Assembly: GCA_014379485.1 (NCBI GenBank)
Contig: JACMLS010000402.1
Location: 1-14,032 of the forward strand
Length of the DNA stretch: 14,032 nt
Reading direction: 5' to 3'
Source: Bacteroidia bacterium
GTDB lineage: Bacteria; Bacteroidota; Bacteroidia; B-17B0; Aurantibacillaceae
A program made the translations under genes and the position numbers. Below are positions 6,812 through 14,032 of the stretch, in pieces. Position 1 is the first letter of the stretch. Each line of letters opens with the position of its first letter. The notes under the pieces are model-generated. The model ran no database searches. It was given only the letters and a program-made list of their open reading frames with translations, and had not been told where the DNA came from.

Positions 6812-7958
6812 AAACCCCTACCTTATCTTTCACAAAGCGAGAATAAAGTTCTTCGTAGTACGGAAGTATTTTAGAAATATCAAAACGTTGTGCCTGTTCG
6901 CGGGCTTTATCGCTGAATCTTTTTAATGTTTCATTGTCTTTTAAAATGCGCATGGCGTTAGCGGCCATATTATCTACATCTCCAACATTACTTAAAAAAC
7001 CGGTTATTCCCTGCACATTTACTTCGGGTAAACCGCCAGTATTGGTGCTGATGACCGGAACGCCCATGGCCATCGCTTCCAAAGCGGCCAAACCAAAACT
7101 CTCTGTTTCTGACGGAAGTAAAAACAGGTCCGCAACGCTTAGCACTTCTTTGGGATCGTTTATTTTGCCGAGCGAAATAATATCGCCGCAGGTTTGCAGT
7201 TCGCGGCAAAGTTTTTCAATGTTACCTCTTTCAGGCCCGTCTCCTACCAAAATTAATTTTGCAGGCATTTGTTTTCTCACTTTATCAAAAACCCTCAACA
7301 CATCTTCTACCCGTTTTACTTTCCTGAAATTACTTACGTGAATCAGTATTTTTTCTCCGTTAGGCGCAAATTGTTTTTTCTGACATTTATTTTCATTTTC
7401 AGAAAGTTTATATTCAGCCATATTTATAAAATTCGGAATCACTTCTATGTCTTTTGTAATTCTGAAAATTGAATCCGTATCGCGCTTTAAACTTTCAGAA
7501 ACAGCCGTTACAGCATCGCTTTGATTGAGTGAGTAACGAATTACAGGGCCGAAAGAAGGATCTTTTCCAACAAGTGTAATATCCGTACCGTGCAAAGTAG
7601 TAATGAACGGAATCTGAATTCCTTCTGTTGCAAGAATGTTGCGGGCCATAAGCGCAGCAGAGGCGTGCGGAATGGCGTAATGTACATGCAACAGATCGAG
7701 CTGTTCGTATTTTACCACATCTACCAGTTTACTTGCAAGGGCAGATTCGTAGGGTTGATATTCAAATAAAGGATAATTGATAAAACTTACTTCGTGATAA
7801 AAAAGATTGCTTGAAAAAGTACCAACGCCTAAACGAAAAGGCTGGCTGTAGGTTATAAAATGTACAGAATGTCCTTTATCTGCAAGGGCTTTTCCTAATT
7901 CAGTTGCCACAACACCGCTTCCGCCAAATGTAGGATAACACACAATTCCGATCTTCAT
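6810..7958 (-). CDS. bshA: N-acetyl-alpha-D-glucosaminyl L-malate synthase BshA
   Basis: BshA is a GT4 (GT-B fold) glycosyltransferase that joins GlcNAc from UDP-GlcNAc to L-malate, the first step of bacillithiol synthesis in the cytoplasm. At 382 residues it has the usual family length. Diagnostic parts are the N-terminal loop YPTFGGSGVVATELG (8-22), HVHYAIPHAS (91-100), TLHGTDITLVG (121-131), and VSNFRKVKRVEDV (208-220) at the start of the nucleotide-binding half. It also has the retaining GT4 E-x7-E motif: E286 and E294 in ETESFGLAALE, followed by GVPVISTNTGGLPEV. The long match to BshA rather than a generic glycosyltransferase is in the HYAIPHAS and HGTDITLVG blocks. bshB and bshC are not in the window; in Bacteroidota the bsh genes are often scattered. 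It is transcribed alone, convergent with the lysine-rich gene and divergent from gatB. Confidence 0.96.
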   Translation of the reverse strand: MKIGIVCYPTFGGSGVVATELGKALADKGHSVHFITYSQPFRLGVGTFSSNLFYHEVSFINYPLFEYQPYESALASKLVDVVKYEQLDLLHVHYAIPHASAALMARNILATEGIQIPFITTLHGTDITLVGKDPSFGPVIRYSLNQSDAVTAVSESLKRDTDSIFRITKDIEVIPNFINMAEYKLSENENKCQKKQFAPNGEKILIHVSNFRKVKRVEDVLRVFDKVRKQMPAKLILVGDGPERGNIEKLCRELQTCGDIISLGKINDPKEVLSVADLFLLPSETESFGLAALEAMAMGVPVISTNTGGLPEVNVQGITGFLSNVGDVDNMAANAMRILKDNETLKRFSDKAREQAQRFDISKILPYYEELYSRFVKDKVGV

Positions 7959-7977
7959 AATTGATTGTTTTGAGAGA

Positions 7978-7985
7978 CAAATTTA
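7978..7985 (-). promoter_or_regulatory. Candidate Bacteroidota -7 element of bshA (TAAATTTG)
   Basis: Read on the minus strand the sequence is TAAATTTG, a perfect match to the Bacteroidota TAnnTTTG -7 consensus, 19 bp upstream of the bshA ATG. The -33 TTTG box is not at the ideal distance: TTGG lies 17 bp upstream and TTTG only 12 bp upstream, so this is a candidate only. Confidence 0.42.
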
Positions 7986-8052
7986 ATCAATAAAAAACAA
8001 AGCCAAGGTATACTTACCTTCAAAAGGTTATCTCTTGTGATTGAAAATGGAA

Positions 8053-8150
8053 GGAAGAATGGAAGGCTGGAAGATTAGGTAATCGACTCACTAAAGCAGA
8101 ATTTCCCTCTCAGAGAAATCGCACCCACCCTTCCAACCTTCCAATATTCC
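8053..8150. repeat. Imperfect inverted repeat of GGAA/TTCC units
   Basis: The arm GGAAGAATGGAAGGCTGGAA (8053-8072, plus one G) is complementary to the arm at 8130-8150, which includes TTCCAACCTTCCAATATTCC, at 18 of 21 positions; the loop is 56 bases. GGAA recurs at 8049, 8053, 8061 and 8069, the last three at 8-bp intervals. This could fold as a hairpin in RNA, be a mobile intergenic repeat family, or be a simple-sequence relic. It lies between the two divergent promoters. Confidence 0.6.
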
Positions 8151-8265
8151 ATCCAACTGCAAATAAACTGCCGCATGCAATTCCACAGCAAAATCTGCAC
8201 CGTTAAGATTTCCCAAAATCCAATTCGGGGCTTTTTTTTCCTCTGTAAAAGCTTGAAAAAATAGC

Positions 8266-8273
8266 TATATTTA
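8266..8273 (+). promoter_or_regulatory. Candidate -7 element of gatB (TATATTTA)
   Basis: TATATTTA matches TAnnTTTG at all but the last base and lies 17 bp before the gatB ATG. A TCTG (8242-8245, three of four matches to the -33 TTTG box) lies 20 bp upstream, which is the expected spacing. If used, the 5' leader would be only about 10 bases. The motif is weak and the call rests on position. Confidence 0.35.
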
Positions 8274-8290
8274 TCCCTTCGCAAAACCCT

Positions 8291-9745
8291 ATGTCAACCT
8301 ACGAAAAATACGAAGCCGTTATTGGGCTTGAAGTTCATATTCAGCTCTCTACAAAAAGTAAAATGTATTGCTCAGATTCTACTGAATATGGCGCTCTTCC
8401 TAACTCATTGGTAAGCCCCATAAGTCTTGGTCATCCGGGCACACTTCCCAAAGTAAATAAAAGCGCTATTGATTTTGCCATAAAACTTGGGCTTGCCACC
8501 AACTCAAACATTACAAAAGAAAATATGTTTGCGCGTAAAAATTATTTTTACGCCGATCTTCCTAAAGGTTACCAGATCACTCAAGACAAAACACCAATTT
8601 GCACGGGTGGGTTTATTCTGATAAGAAACGCTGATAAATCTGAAAAGAAAATAAATCTTACCCGCATTCACATGGAAGAAGACGCGGGTAAAAGTATGCA
8701 CGACCAGGATCCGGATGATACGCTGATAGATTTGAACCGTGCGGGCGTGCCTTTGTGCGAAATTGTTTCTGAACCTGAAATCTGTAACGGAGAAGAGGCT
8801 TATGCATATCTTTCAGAAATAAGAAAATTAGTGCGTTACCTTGATATTTGCGACGGAAATATGGAAGAGGGTTCTTTGCGCTGCGATGCAAATATTTCTG
8901 TAAGAATAAAAGGAAGTACCCGCTTCGGAAAAAGAACTGAAGTAAAAAACATGAACTCTTTTCGTAATGTACAGCGCGCCATTGATTTTGAATTTCACAG
9001 GCAGATAGATGAGTTGGAAAACGGAAATGAGATAATAACTGAAACAAGAGGCTTTGACGCTGTTAAGGGAACTACATTTTCTCAGCGTTTAAAAGAAGAA
9101 TCTAACGATTACCGATATTTTCCGGAGCCAGATCTGCAGCCCGTAATTGTTACGCAGGAATATATTGCTGCAATAAAAAAAGACCTTCCTGAATTACCCA
9201 ACGATCTTTACAAGCGTTATGTAAAAGAATTAAAACTGTCAGATTACGACGCATCTATTCTTACCGAAACAAAAGGCATTGCGCTTTATTTTAACGAGCT
9301 CATCAGTTCAACTAAAAATTTTAAAGGCGCTGCCAATTGGGTGATGGGTGATATTAAATCTTTTTTAAATGAAAATGCTTTTCATATTGAGCAATTTAAA
9401 ATTAAACCAAAACAGATAGCAGAACTCATTGCTTTGATAGATGAGAACAAAATAAGTCATGCAGCTGCTTCTCAAAAAGTTTTTCCGGCTATGTTACAGG
9501 CACCCGAAAAATCTCCGCTTGCACTTGCTCAGGAACTGAATGTATTAATGGAAAGCAATACAGATGCCTTGCAGGAAATGATAGACACCGTTATTGCAAA
9601 ATATCCTGAAAAAGTAATTGAATACAAAAACGGAAAAGAAACTTTGCTGGGTATGTTTATGGGCGAAGTGATGAAACTTTCTAAAGGAAAAGCAGACCCT
9701 AAAGTAACCAACCAACTTGTAAAAGAAACATTAGATAAAAAATGA
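8291..9745 (+). CDS. gatB: Asp/Glu-tRNA amidotransferase subunit B
   Basis: GatB is the tRNA-binding, phosphorylating subunit of the GatCAB complex. It activates the side-chain carboxyl of Glu-tRNA(Gln) or Asp-tRNA(Asn) with ATP and uses ammonia channelled from GatA to make Gln-tRNA or Asn-tRNA in the cytoplasm. The 484-residue length is normal. Signature blocks in order are GLEVHIQL (12-19), FARKNYFYADLPKGYQIT (80-97), RIHMEEDAGKS (125-135), DLNRAGVPLCEIVSEPE (147-163), MEEGSLRCDAN (191-201), KNMNSFRN (219-226) and DYRYFPEPDL (273-282). The helical YqeY-like tRNA-binding tail runs from about 330 to the end. A Cys (152 + 4, in PLCEIV) stands where Ile or Leu is more usual, a conservative oddity. 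gatA and gatC are not adjacent. The stop overlaps the ATG of the downstream thioredoxin gene, so the two are translationally coupled. Confidence 0.98.
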   Translation: MSTYEKYEAVIGLEVHIQLSTKSKMYCSDSTEYGALPNSLVSPISLGHPGTLPKVNKSAIDFAIKLGLATNSNITKENMFARKNYFYADLPKGYQITQDKTPICTGGFILIRNADKSEKKINLTRIHMEEDAGKSMHDQDPDDTLIDLNRAGVPLCEIVSEPEICNGEEAYAYLSEIRKLVRYLDICDGNMEEGSLRCDANISVRIKGSTRFGKRTEVKNMNSFRNVQRAIDFEFHRQIDELENGNEIITETRGFDAVKGTTFSQRLKEESNDYRYFPEPDLQPVIVTQEYIAAIKKDLPELPNDLYKRYVKELKLSDYDASILTETKGIALYFNELISSTKNFKGAANWVMGDIKSFLNENAFHIEQFKIKPKQIAELIALIDENKISHAAASQKVFPAMLQAPEKSPLALAQELNVLMESNTDALQEMIDTVIAKYPEKVIEYKNGKETLLGMFMGEVMKLSKGKADPKVTNQLVKETLDKK

Positions 9746-10914
9746 ATATGAAGAGAATTATATATCCTGTTTTAATTGCCGGTGGAGCAAGCGTTTTTTT
9801 TGCATGTGGAACAAAGAACGGAGAAAAGGAAGCAAAAGCCAAGTTACCGCCTAATATTGATCTGAGTGGTTCTTTTACCAACAGCTCGCAGGAAACTGTA
9901 ATACTAAGTTTTTTACCGATTACCGGAGAACAGATTCTTGACTCAGCAAAATTAGATGAGAACGGAAATTTTAAGTTCGAAAATCTGCACGTGCCGGGAA
10001 TTGGATTTTACACACTAAAAATAAACAGGGGAAATTTTTGTCCTTTGATCTTAAACGAAAATCAGAAAGTAAAAATTACCGGCGACGCAAAAAATCTTGG
10101 GTATACTTATAGCACCGAAGGAAGTAAAGAGACAGAAGTGTTTCAGCAAATTTCTGAATTAAGTATGGCGCACAAAACCAGAGTAGATTCTCTGGGTGCA
10201 GATTTTCAGGCCAAGCTTGGGCCTAACAGTGTTGAGAACAGCAAAGAGTTTGTTGAACTGAGCGCAAAGTATGAAGTGGTTTATAATACACTGATGGCAG
10301 AATTCAGCAAACAGTTAGTTGAAGTGATCAATGCAAATCCCAAATCGCTTGCATGTATTACGGCTGTTGCACAATTAGATCCTTCAGTGTATATAGATCA
10401 GTACAAAAAATTAGACAAAGACTTAACAGAAACCTATTCCAATTACGATTCAGTAACAACTTTTCATGAGCAGGTTTTAAAATACATTACGCTTGCCATT
10501 GGAGCAGATGCCCCCGACCTGAATATGCAGGGGCCTGATGGTAAACAGGTATTACTCTCCTCACTCAAAGGAAAAGTTGTGTTGCTTGATTTTTGGGCAA
10601 GCTGGTGCAAACCCTGCCGCAGAGACAATCCCAGTGTTGTAAAAATGTATAAAAAATTCAAGAGCAAAGGTTTTGAGATCTATGCAGTTTCTCTTGATGA
10701 AAATAAAGATGACTGGGCAAAAGCAATTAAAACAGACGAGCTTACCTGGATACATGTATGCGATTTTGGTGCCTGGCAGTCTGACGCCGTAAAAGCATAC
10801 GACGTTACTGCCATTCCCTTTTCTGTGCTGATCAATAAAGAAGGTAGAATCGTAAACAAAGGCCTGCGCGGAGAGCAATTGGAGAAACAGGTAAAAGCTT
10901 TATTGGGTTCTTAA
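9742..10914 (+). CDS. TlpA-family thioredoxin lipoprotein with DUF4369-like N-terminus
   Basis: This 390-residue envelope thiol-disulfide protein opens with a signal sequence and a probable lipobox ending in Cys22 (VFFAC; Phe at -3 is not ideal, so a plain signal peptide is possible). A beta-rich DUF4369-like domain follows at about 35-120, with LDENGNFKFENL near 71-82. Next comes a helical linker (about 128-250) and a C-terminal AhpC/TSA-thioredoxin domain from about 253. The redox motif is WASWCKPC with Cys289 and Cys292, and the cis-proline segment is AIPFSVLI. Family members keep periplasmic thiols reduced or supply electrons to cytochrome maturation and similar partners. The ATG at 9742 overlaps the gatB TGA (ATGA); a second ATG at 9748 is an equally possible start. 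The M1 peptidase gene follows 27 bp later. Confidence 0.93.
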   Translation: MNMKRIIYPVLIAGGASVFFACGTKNGEKEAKAKLPPNIDLSGSFTNSSQETVILSFLPITGEQILDSAKLDENGNFKFENLHVPGIGFYTLKINRGNFCPLILNENQKVKITGDAKNLGYTYSTEGSKETEVFQQISELSMAHKTRVDSLGADFQAKLGPNSVENSKEFVELSAKYEVVYNTLMAEFSKQLVEVINANPKSLACITAVAQLDPSVYIDQYKKLDKDLTETYSNYDSVTTFHEQVLKYITLAIGADAPDLNMQGPDGKQVLLSSLKGKVVLLDFWASWCKPCRRDNPSVVKMYKKFKSKGFEIYAVSLDENKDDWAKAIKTDELTWIHVCDFGAWQSDAVKAYDVTAIPFSVLINKEGRIVNKGLRGEQLEKQVKALLGS

Positions 10915-10941
10915 TTTTATTTTTTAAACTCCTGCACTTTT

Positions 10942-13900
10942 ATGCTCTTTCATAAAAAGCTTTATCGGGTTCTATTTCTGTTTTTTCCGCTGTTTTATTT
11001 TTGCCAGGAAGAAACTTATTTTCAGCAGGAAGTAAATTATAAAATTGATGTAAGGCTCGACGATAAATGCCATGTGCTGCGTGCCAGCGAAAAAATAGAA
11101 TACATAAATAATTCTTCTGAATCCTTAAGTTTTCTTTATTTCCATTTATGGCCAAACGCCTATAAAAACAATGCTACCGCTCTTGCAAAACAAATTCTTG
11201 AGAACGGAAAAACAGAAATGTATTTTGGCCGTAAAAATGAATTTGGCTGGATTGATAGCCTTGATTTTAAAGTGAACGGAGAAAAAATTAAAATGGAATA
11301 CGATGTTAAGGATTCTGACATTTGTAAACTTATTTTAAATACTCCGCTCAAACCCGGAGAAAAAATTGAGATCACTACTCCCTTTCGCGTTCAGCTTCCG
11401 TCAGCAACCATCAGTCGCCTTGGTCATATTGGCCAGGCTTATGCAATTTCTCAATGGTTTCCAAAACCCGCAGTGTATGATAAGAACGGATGGAACCAGA
11501 TGCCATATCTTGACCAGGGCGAATTCTATTCTGAGTTTGGAAGTTTTGATGTGAGCATTACCCTGCCAAAAAATTATGTAGTAGGTGCAACCGGAGATCT
11601 TGAAAACGGAGAAACAGAATTGGAATGGCTCGATAAGAAAATACTTCAGACAGAAAGTAAAATAGTAAAGCGCCGGCAACTCGCCGCAGCCGGAATTCAG
11701 TTTTTTGATTCGCTTGCTTTTCCAATTTCATCTACAGAATTTAAAACCCTGCGTTACAAACAAAATAACGTTCATGATTTTGCATGGTTTGCCGATAAGC
11801 GTTTTAACGTAATGAAAGGAGAAGTCATCTTACCAAAAAGCAAAAGAAAAGTAACTGCCTGGGCCATGTTTACCGATAGTAATTTTGAACTCTGGTTAAA
11901 AGCTACGGAATACATTGCCGATGCAACTTTTTTTTACTCCTTGTGGAACGGAGATTATCAATACAACAACGTAACTGCAGTTGACGGAACAATAAGCGCA
12001 GGCGGAGGAATGGAATATCCGAACATTACCATTATCAGCGAAGTGTCAAATGCGTTTGAACTGGAAACAGTGATCATGCATGAAGTGGGACATAATTGGT
12101 TTTATGGAATGCTGGGAAGTAATGAGCGCATTCATGCCTGGATGGATGAAGGAATAAATTCTTTTAATGAGTTAAGATACAACCGCACAAAATATCCGGG
12201 CGCAACCGTTGGCGAATTGCTTGGGCGCGACAGTACAACAAAATTACTGGGCATAAACCAATTTAAAAATGCTTACCAGTATTATTTTTTGTATGAAAAA
12301 TCTGCATTAGAAAATAAAGACCAACCCGATGAGCTGCACAGTGCGCTTTTTTCTGAAGGAAATTACGGAGCCATTGTTTACAGTAAAACTGCACTGGCAT
12401 TTGATTACCTTTTTCATTATATGGGAGAAGATAAATTTGACGAGGCAATGAAATTTTATTTTGAGCATTATCATTTTAAACACCCCTACCCTGCTGACCT
12501 CAGAAAAACATTGGAGTTTTACAGCGGAAAAGATCTGAGCTGGTTTTTTGATGATATGCTGGGTACAACCAAAAAATTAGATTACCGTGTACTTAAATAC
12601 AGGGAAGAAGATAACGGCTCGCATTCTGTACTTGTAAAAAACTCAGGAGAGATCAGCGGACCTGTTTTGCTGTGCGGAATGAAAAACGGCAAACTGAAAG
12701 GAATGGTTTGGTACGATGGTTTTACCGGAGAAAGATGGCTGGGTTTTCCTACAAGCGAAATTGATCTGTTTGTAATTGATAAATTAATGATAATGCCTGA
12801 AGTGCAAAGGCAAAATAACCGAATCAGAACAAAAGGCCTGTTTAAAAAAATTGAACCAATTCAAATCCGTCTGCTTGCTATGATGGACAACCCTTCAAAA
12901 ACGCAATTATGGGTAACACCTTTTGCCGCTGTTAATCCATACAACGGCGTTATGGTGGGTTTGCACCTGCACAACAATTTTTTGTTTGAGAAAAAATTTC
13001 AGTTCGATTTTGCTCCTGCCTACAGTTTAAACAATAAGCAAATTGCAGGCCTTGCAAACATTCAATTCAATTTCCATCCTCAAAAAAATTTCCAGACCGT
13101 GCAAGCCGGTATAGATCTGAAGCGTTTTGCTTATTCAGAAAAACCTTTTGATCTGAACTATAACCGCATTGACAATTATTTTTTGGTTGAGCTAAAAAAG
13201 AAAAAAGTCCGCAGCCCATTATCAAATAAGTTCGGCTTACATTATCTTACTCTTGTAAAAGAAAATTACGGCGGAGATTATACGGTAACTCCGCCCTGGC
13301 TCATAAAATATTTTGAAACAAAAACTTTTGCTGAACTGAGCTTTATTCATGAAAACAAAAGAACAATAAGCCCGTATTCGCTTAAAATAAATGTTCAGGC
13401 AGGTGATATGATCCACACAGGTTCTTTTGGTACCGGAACTTTTTCAAAAGCATCAGCAGAATTCAATTATCATTATACCATGAACAAAAAGAACAATGGT
13501 TTTGATATTAGAATTTTTGCCGGAACTTTTCTTAGTACCGGCGGAGGCACTGATGTGCGCTTTAGAATGGGAGGAATTTCTGGTTACCAGGATTACACTT
13601 ACCAGTATTTGTATTTAGGAAGAACAGAAACACAGGGATTAAGTGCCCAGCAATTTGTAGAAGCTGACGGAGCATTTAAAACAAGAACTTATTTAGGTCA
13701 AAGCAGTAAATATCTGCTGGCAGTAAATATTAAAACTCCAAAACTTTTAAAAATGTTTGGTTTGTTTGCAGATATTGGAACCTGCGGATCTGACGGTTTA
13801 CTGAACAAAGGAGACAAGGTAATGTATGATGCTGGAATTCATATTCAGTTACTGAAAGATATTGCAGACATTTACATTCCCCTTGCCTGTTCAAAAGACA

Positions 13901-14013
13901 TTCAGGCCGGGTTGGATGCAAACCCATGGAATTTCTTTGAGCGCATTAAATTCAATTTTCGTATAGACAAAATGAATCCGAAAAAATATTTAGATAAAAT
14001 AATTTCTTTCTGA
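10942..14013 (+). CDS. M1-family metallopeptidase fused to a predicted outer-membrane beta-barrel
   Basis: This 1023-residue exported protein has a signal peptide at about 1-21. Residues 25-245 form the beta-rich M1 N-terminal domain and about 300-540 the gluzincin zinc-peptidase domain. The substrate-binding loop reads GGMEY (355-359) in place of the classical GAMEN. Zinc ligands are present: HEVGH (380-384) and E403 in WMDEGINSF, exactly 18 residues after the second His. Y480 in VYSKTA matches the catalytic Tyr of M1 enzymes. The active site therefore looks intact, as expected for a metal-dependent peptidase. Residues from about 620 to 1023 are not part of a classical M1 enzyme. They show alternating hydrophobic/polar strands with Gly, Tyr and Phe, and a FRMGGISGYQDY segment (near 873-884), suggesting a beta-barrel in the outer membrane. 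It is likely co-transcribed with the upstream thioredoxin gene. Confidence 0.9.
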   Translation: MLFHKKLYRVLFLFFPLFYFCQEETYFQQEVNYKIDVRLDDKCHVLRASEKIEYINNSSESLSFLYFHLWPNAYKNNATALAKQILENGKTEMYFGRKNEFGWIDSLDFKVNGEKIKMEYDVKDSDICKLILNTPLKPGEKIEITTPFRVQLPSATISRLGHIGQAYAISQWFPKPAVYDKNGWNQMPYLDQGEFYSEFGSFDVSITLPKNYVVGATGDLENGETELEWLDKKILQTESKIVKRRQLAAAGIQFFDSLAFPISSTEFKTLRYKQNNVHDFAWFADKRFNVMKGEVILPKSKRKVTAWAMFTDSNFELWLKATEYIADATFFYSLWNGDYQYNNVTAVDGTISAGGGMEYPNITIISEVSNAFELETVIMHEVGHNWFYGMLGSNERIHAWMDEGINSFNELRYNRTKYPGATVGELLGRDSTTKLLGINQFKNAYQYYFLYEKSALENKDQPDELHSALFSEGNYGAIVYSKTALAFDYLFHYMGEDKFDEAMKFYFEHYHFKHPYPADLRKTLEFYSGKDLSWFFDDMLGTTKKLDYRVLKYREEDNGSHSVLVKNSGEISGPVLLCGMKNGKLKGMVWYDGFTGERWLGFPTSEIDLFVIDKLMIMPEVQRQNNRIRTKGLFKKIEPIQIRLLAMMDNPSKTQLWVTPFAAVNPYNGVMVGLHLHNNFLFEKKFQFDFAPAYSLNNKQIAGLANIQFNFHPQKNFQTVQAGIDLKRFAYSEKPFDLNYNRIDNYFLVELKKKKVRSPLSNKFGLHYLTLVKENYGGDYTVTPPWLIKYFETKTFAELSFIHENKRTISPYSLKINVQAGDMIHTGSFGTGTFSKASAEFNYHYTMNKKNNGFDIRIFAGTFLSTGGGTDVRFRMGGISGYQDYTYQYLYLGRTETQGLSAQQFVEADGAFKTRTYLGQSSKYLLAVNIKTPKLLKMFGLFADIGTCGSDGLLNKGDKVMYDAGIHIQLLKDIADIYIPLACSKDIQAGLDANPWNFFERIKFNFRIDKMNPKKYLDKIISF

Positions 14014-14032
14014 GAATAAATGGAAAAAGGAA

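Larger units (their letters stand above)
7959..8290. other. Divergent intergenic region between bshA and gatB
   Basis: This 332-bp gap has no convincing gene. Near its left end it carries a -7 element for bshA, near its right end a -7-like element for gatB, and in between an imperfect GGAA/TTCC inverted repeat. Short open frames on the minus strand exist (one of 57 codons between 8264 and 8094 without a start codon), but none resembles a known protein. Confidence 0.7.

Noticed and set aside
8211..8238. CCC...GGGG followed by a run of eight T before gatB, terminator-like
   Set aside because: The possible stem is only about 3 bp, and no gene on the + strand ends upstream that would need it.
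8075..8284. 69-codon minus-strand ORF and a 57-codon start-less frame beside it in the bshA-gatB gap
   Set aside because: Neither resembles a known protein. Both cross the inverted repeat and the gatB promoter region, and no supporting start context is visible.
14020..14032. Possible start of a further gene (ATGGAAAAAGG) at the right edge
   Set aside because: Only four codons are visible, too little to support a call.

Overview
The window looks like a chromosomal segment of a Bacteroidota bacterium (Flavobacteriia/Sphingobacteriia/Cytophagia-like). I infer this from AT-rich DNA, absence of Shine-Dalgarno sequences before most genes, TAnnTTTG-like -7 elements, and gene families typical of the phylum: an ~800-residue double-FtsX permease, a DUF4369-type TlpA thioredoxin lipoprotein, DUF4328, DUF6799 and bacillithiol BshA. 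The standard bacterial code fits every gene. There is no rRNA, tRNA, CRISPR array, transposase or phage gene.

Left part (1-6711, all + strand): a 5'-truncated tetratricopeptide-repeat protein enters from the left edge. It is followed by a full-length MacB/FtsX-like ABC permease without its ATPase, then a run of small envelope or unknown proteins: a secreted concanavalin-A-like protein, a small lipoprotein, a DUF4328 membrane protein and a secreted DUF6799 protein. The run ends with a lysine-rich, histone-H1-like protein with an unusual non-basic tail. Between the secreted protein and the lipoprotein lies the clear remnant of an NADPH-dependent FMN reductase gene. Its N-terminal and C-terminal ends survive, but the middle is deleted and the frame is broken.

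Middle (6712-8290): a long hairpin separates the lysine-rich gene from the convergent bshA gene (- strand), which encodes the first enzyme of bacillithiol synthesis. A 332-bp divergent intergenic region separates bshA from gatB. It carries a candidate promoter for each gene and an imperfect inverted repeat built on GGAA/TTCC units.

Right part (8291-14013, + strand): gatB (aminoacyl-tRNA amidotransferase subunit B), a DUF4369/TlpA-type thioredoxin lipoprotein whose start overlaps the gatB stop, and after 27 bp a 1023-residue M1-family metallopeptidase whose last ~400 residues look like an outer-membrane beta-barrel. These three are probably co-transcribed.

Most of the window is ordinary core and envelope content. 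I do not see a convincing new multi-gene system. The items most worth a second look are the M1-peptidase/beta-barrel fusion, the H1-like protein with its 24-bp internal repeats and uncharacterised tail, the decayed FMN reductase and the GGAA inverted repeat.
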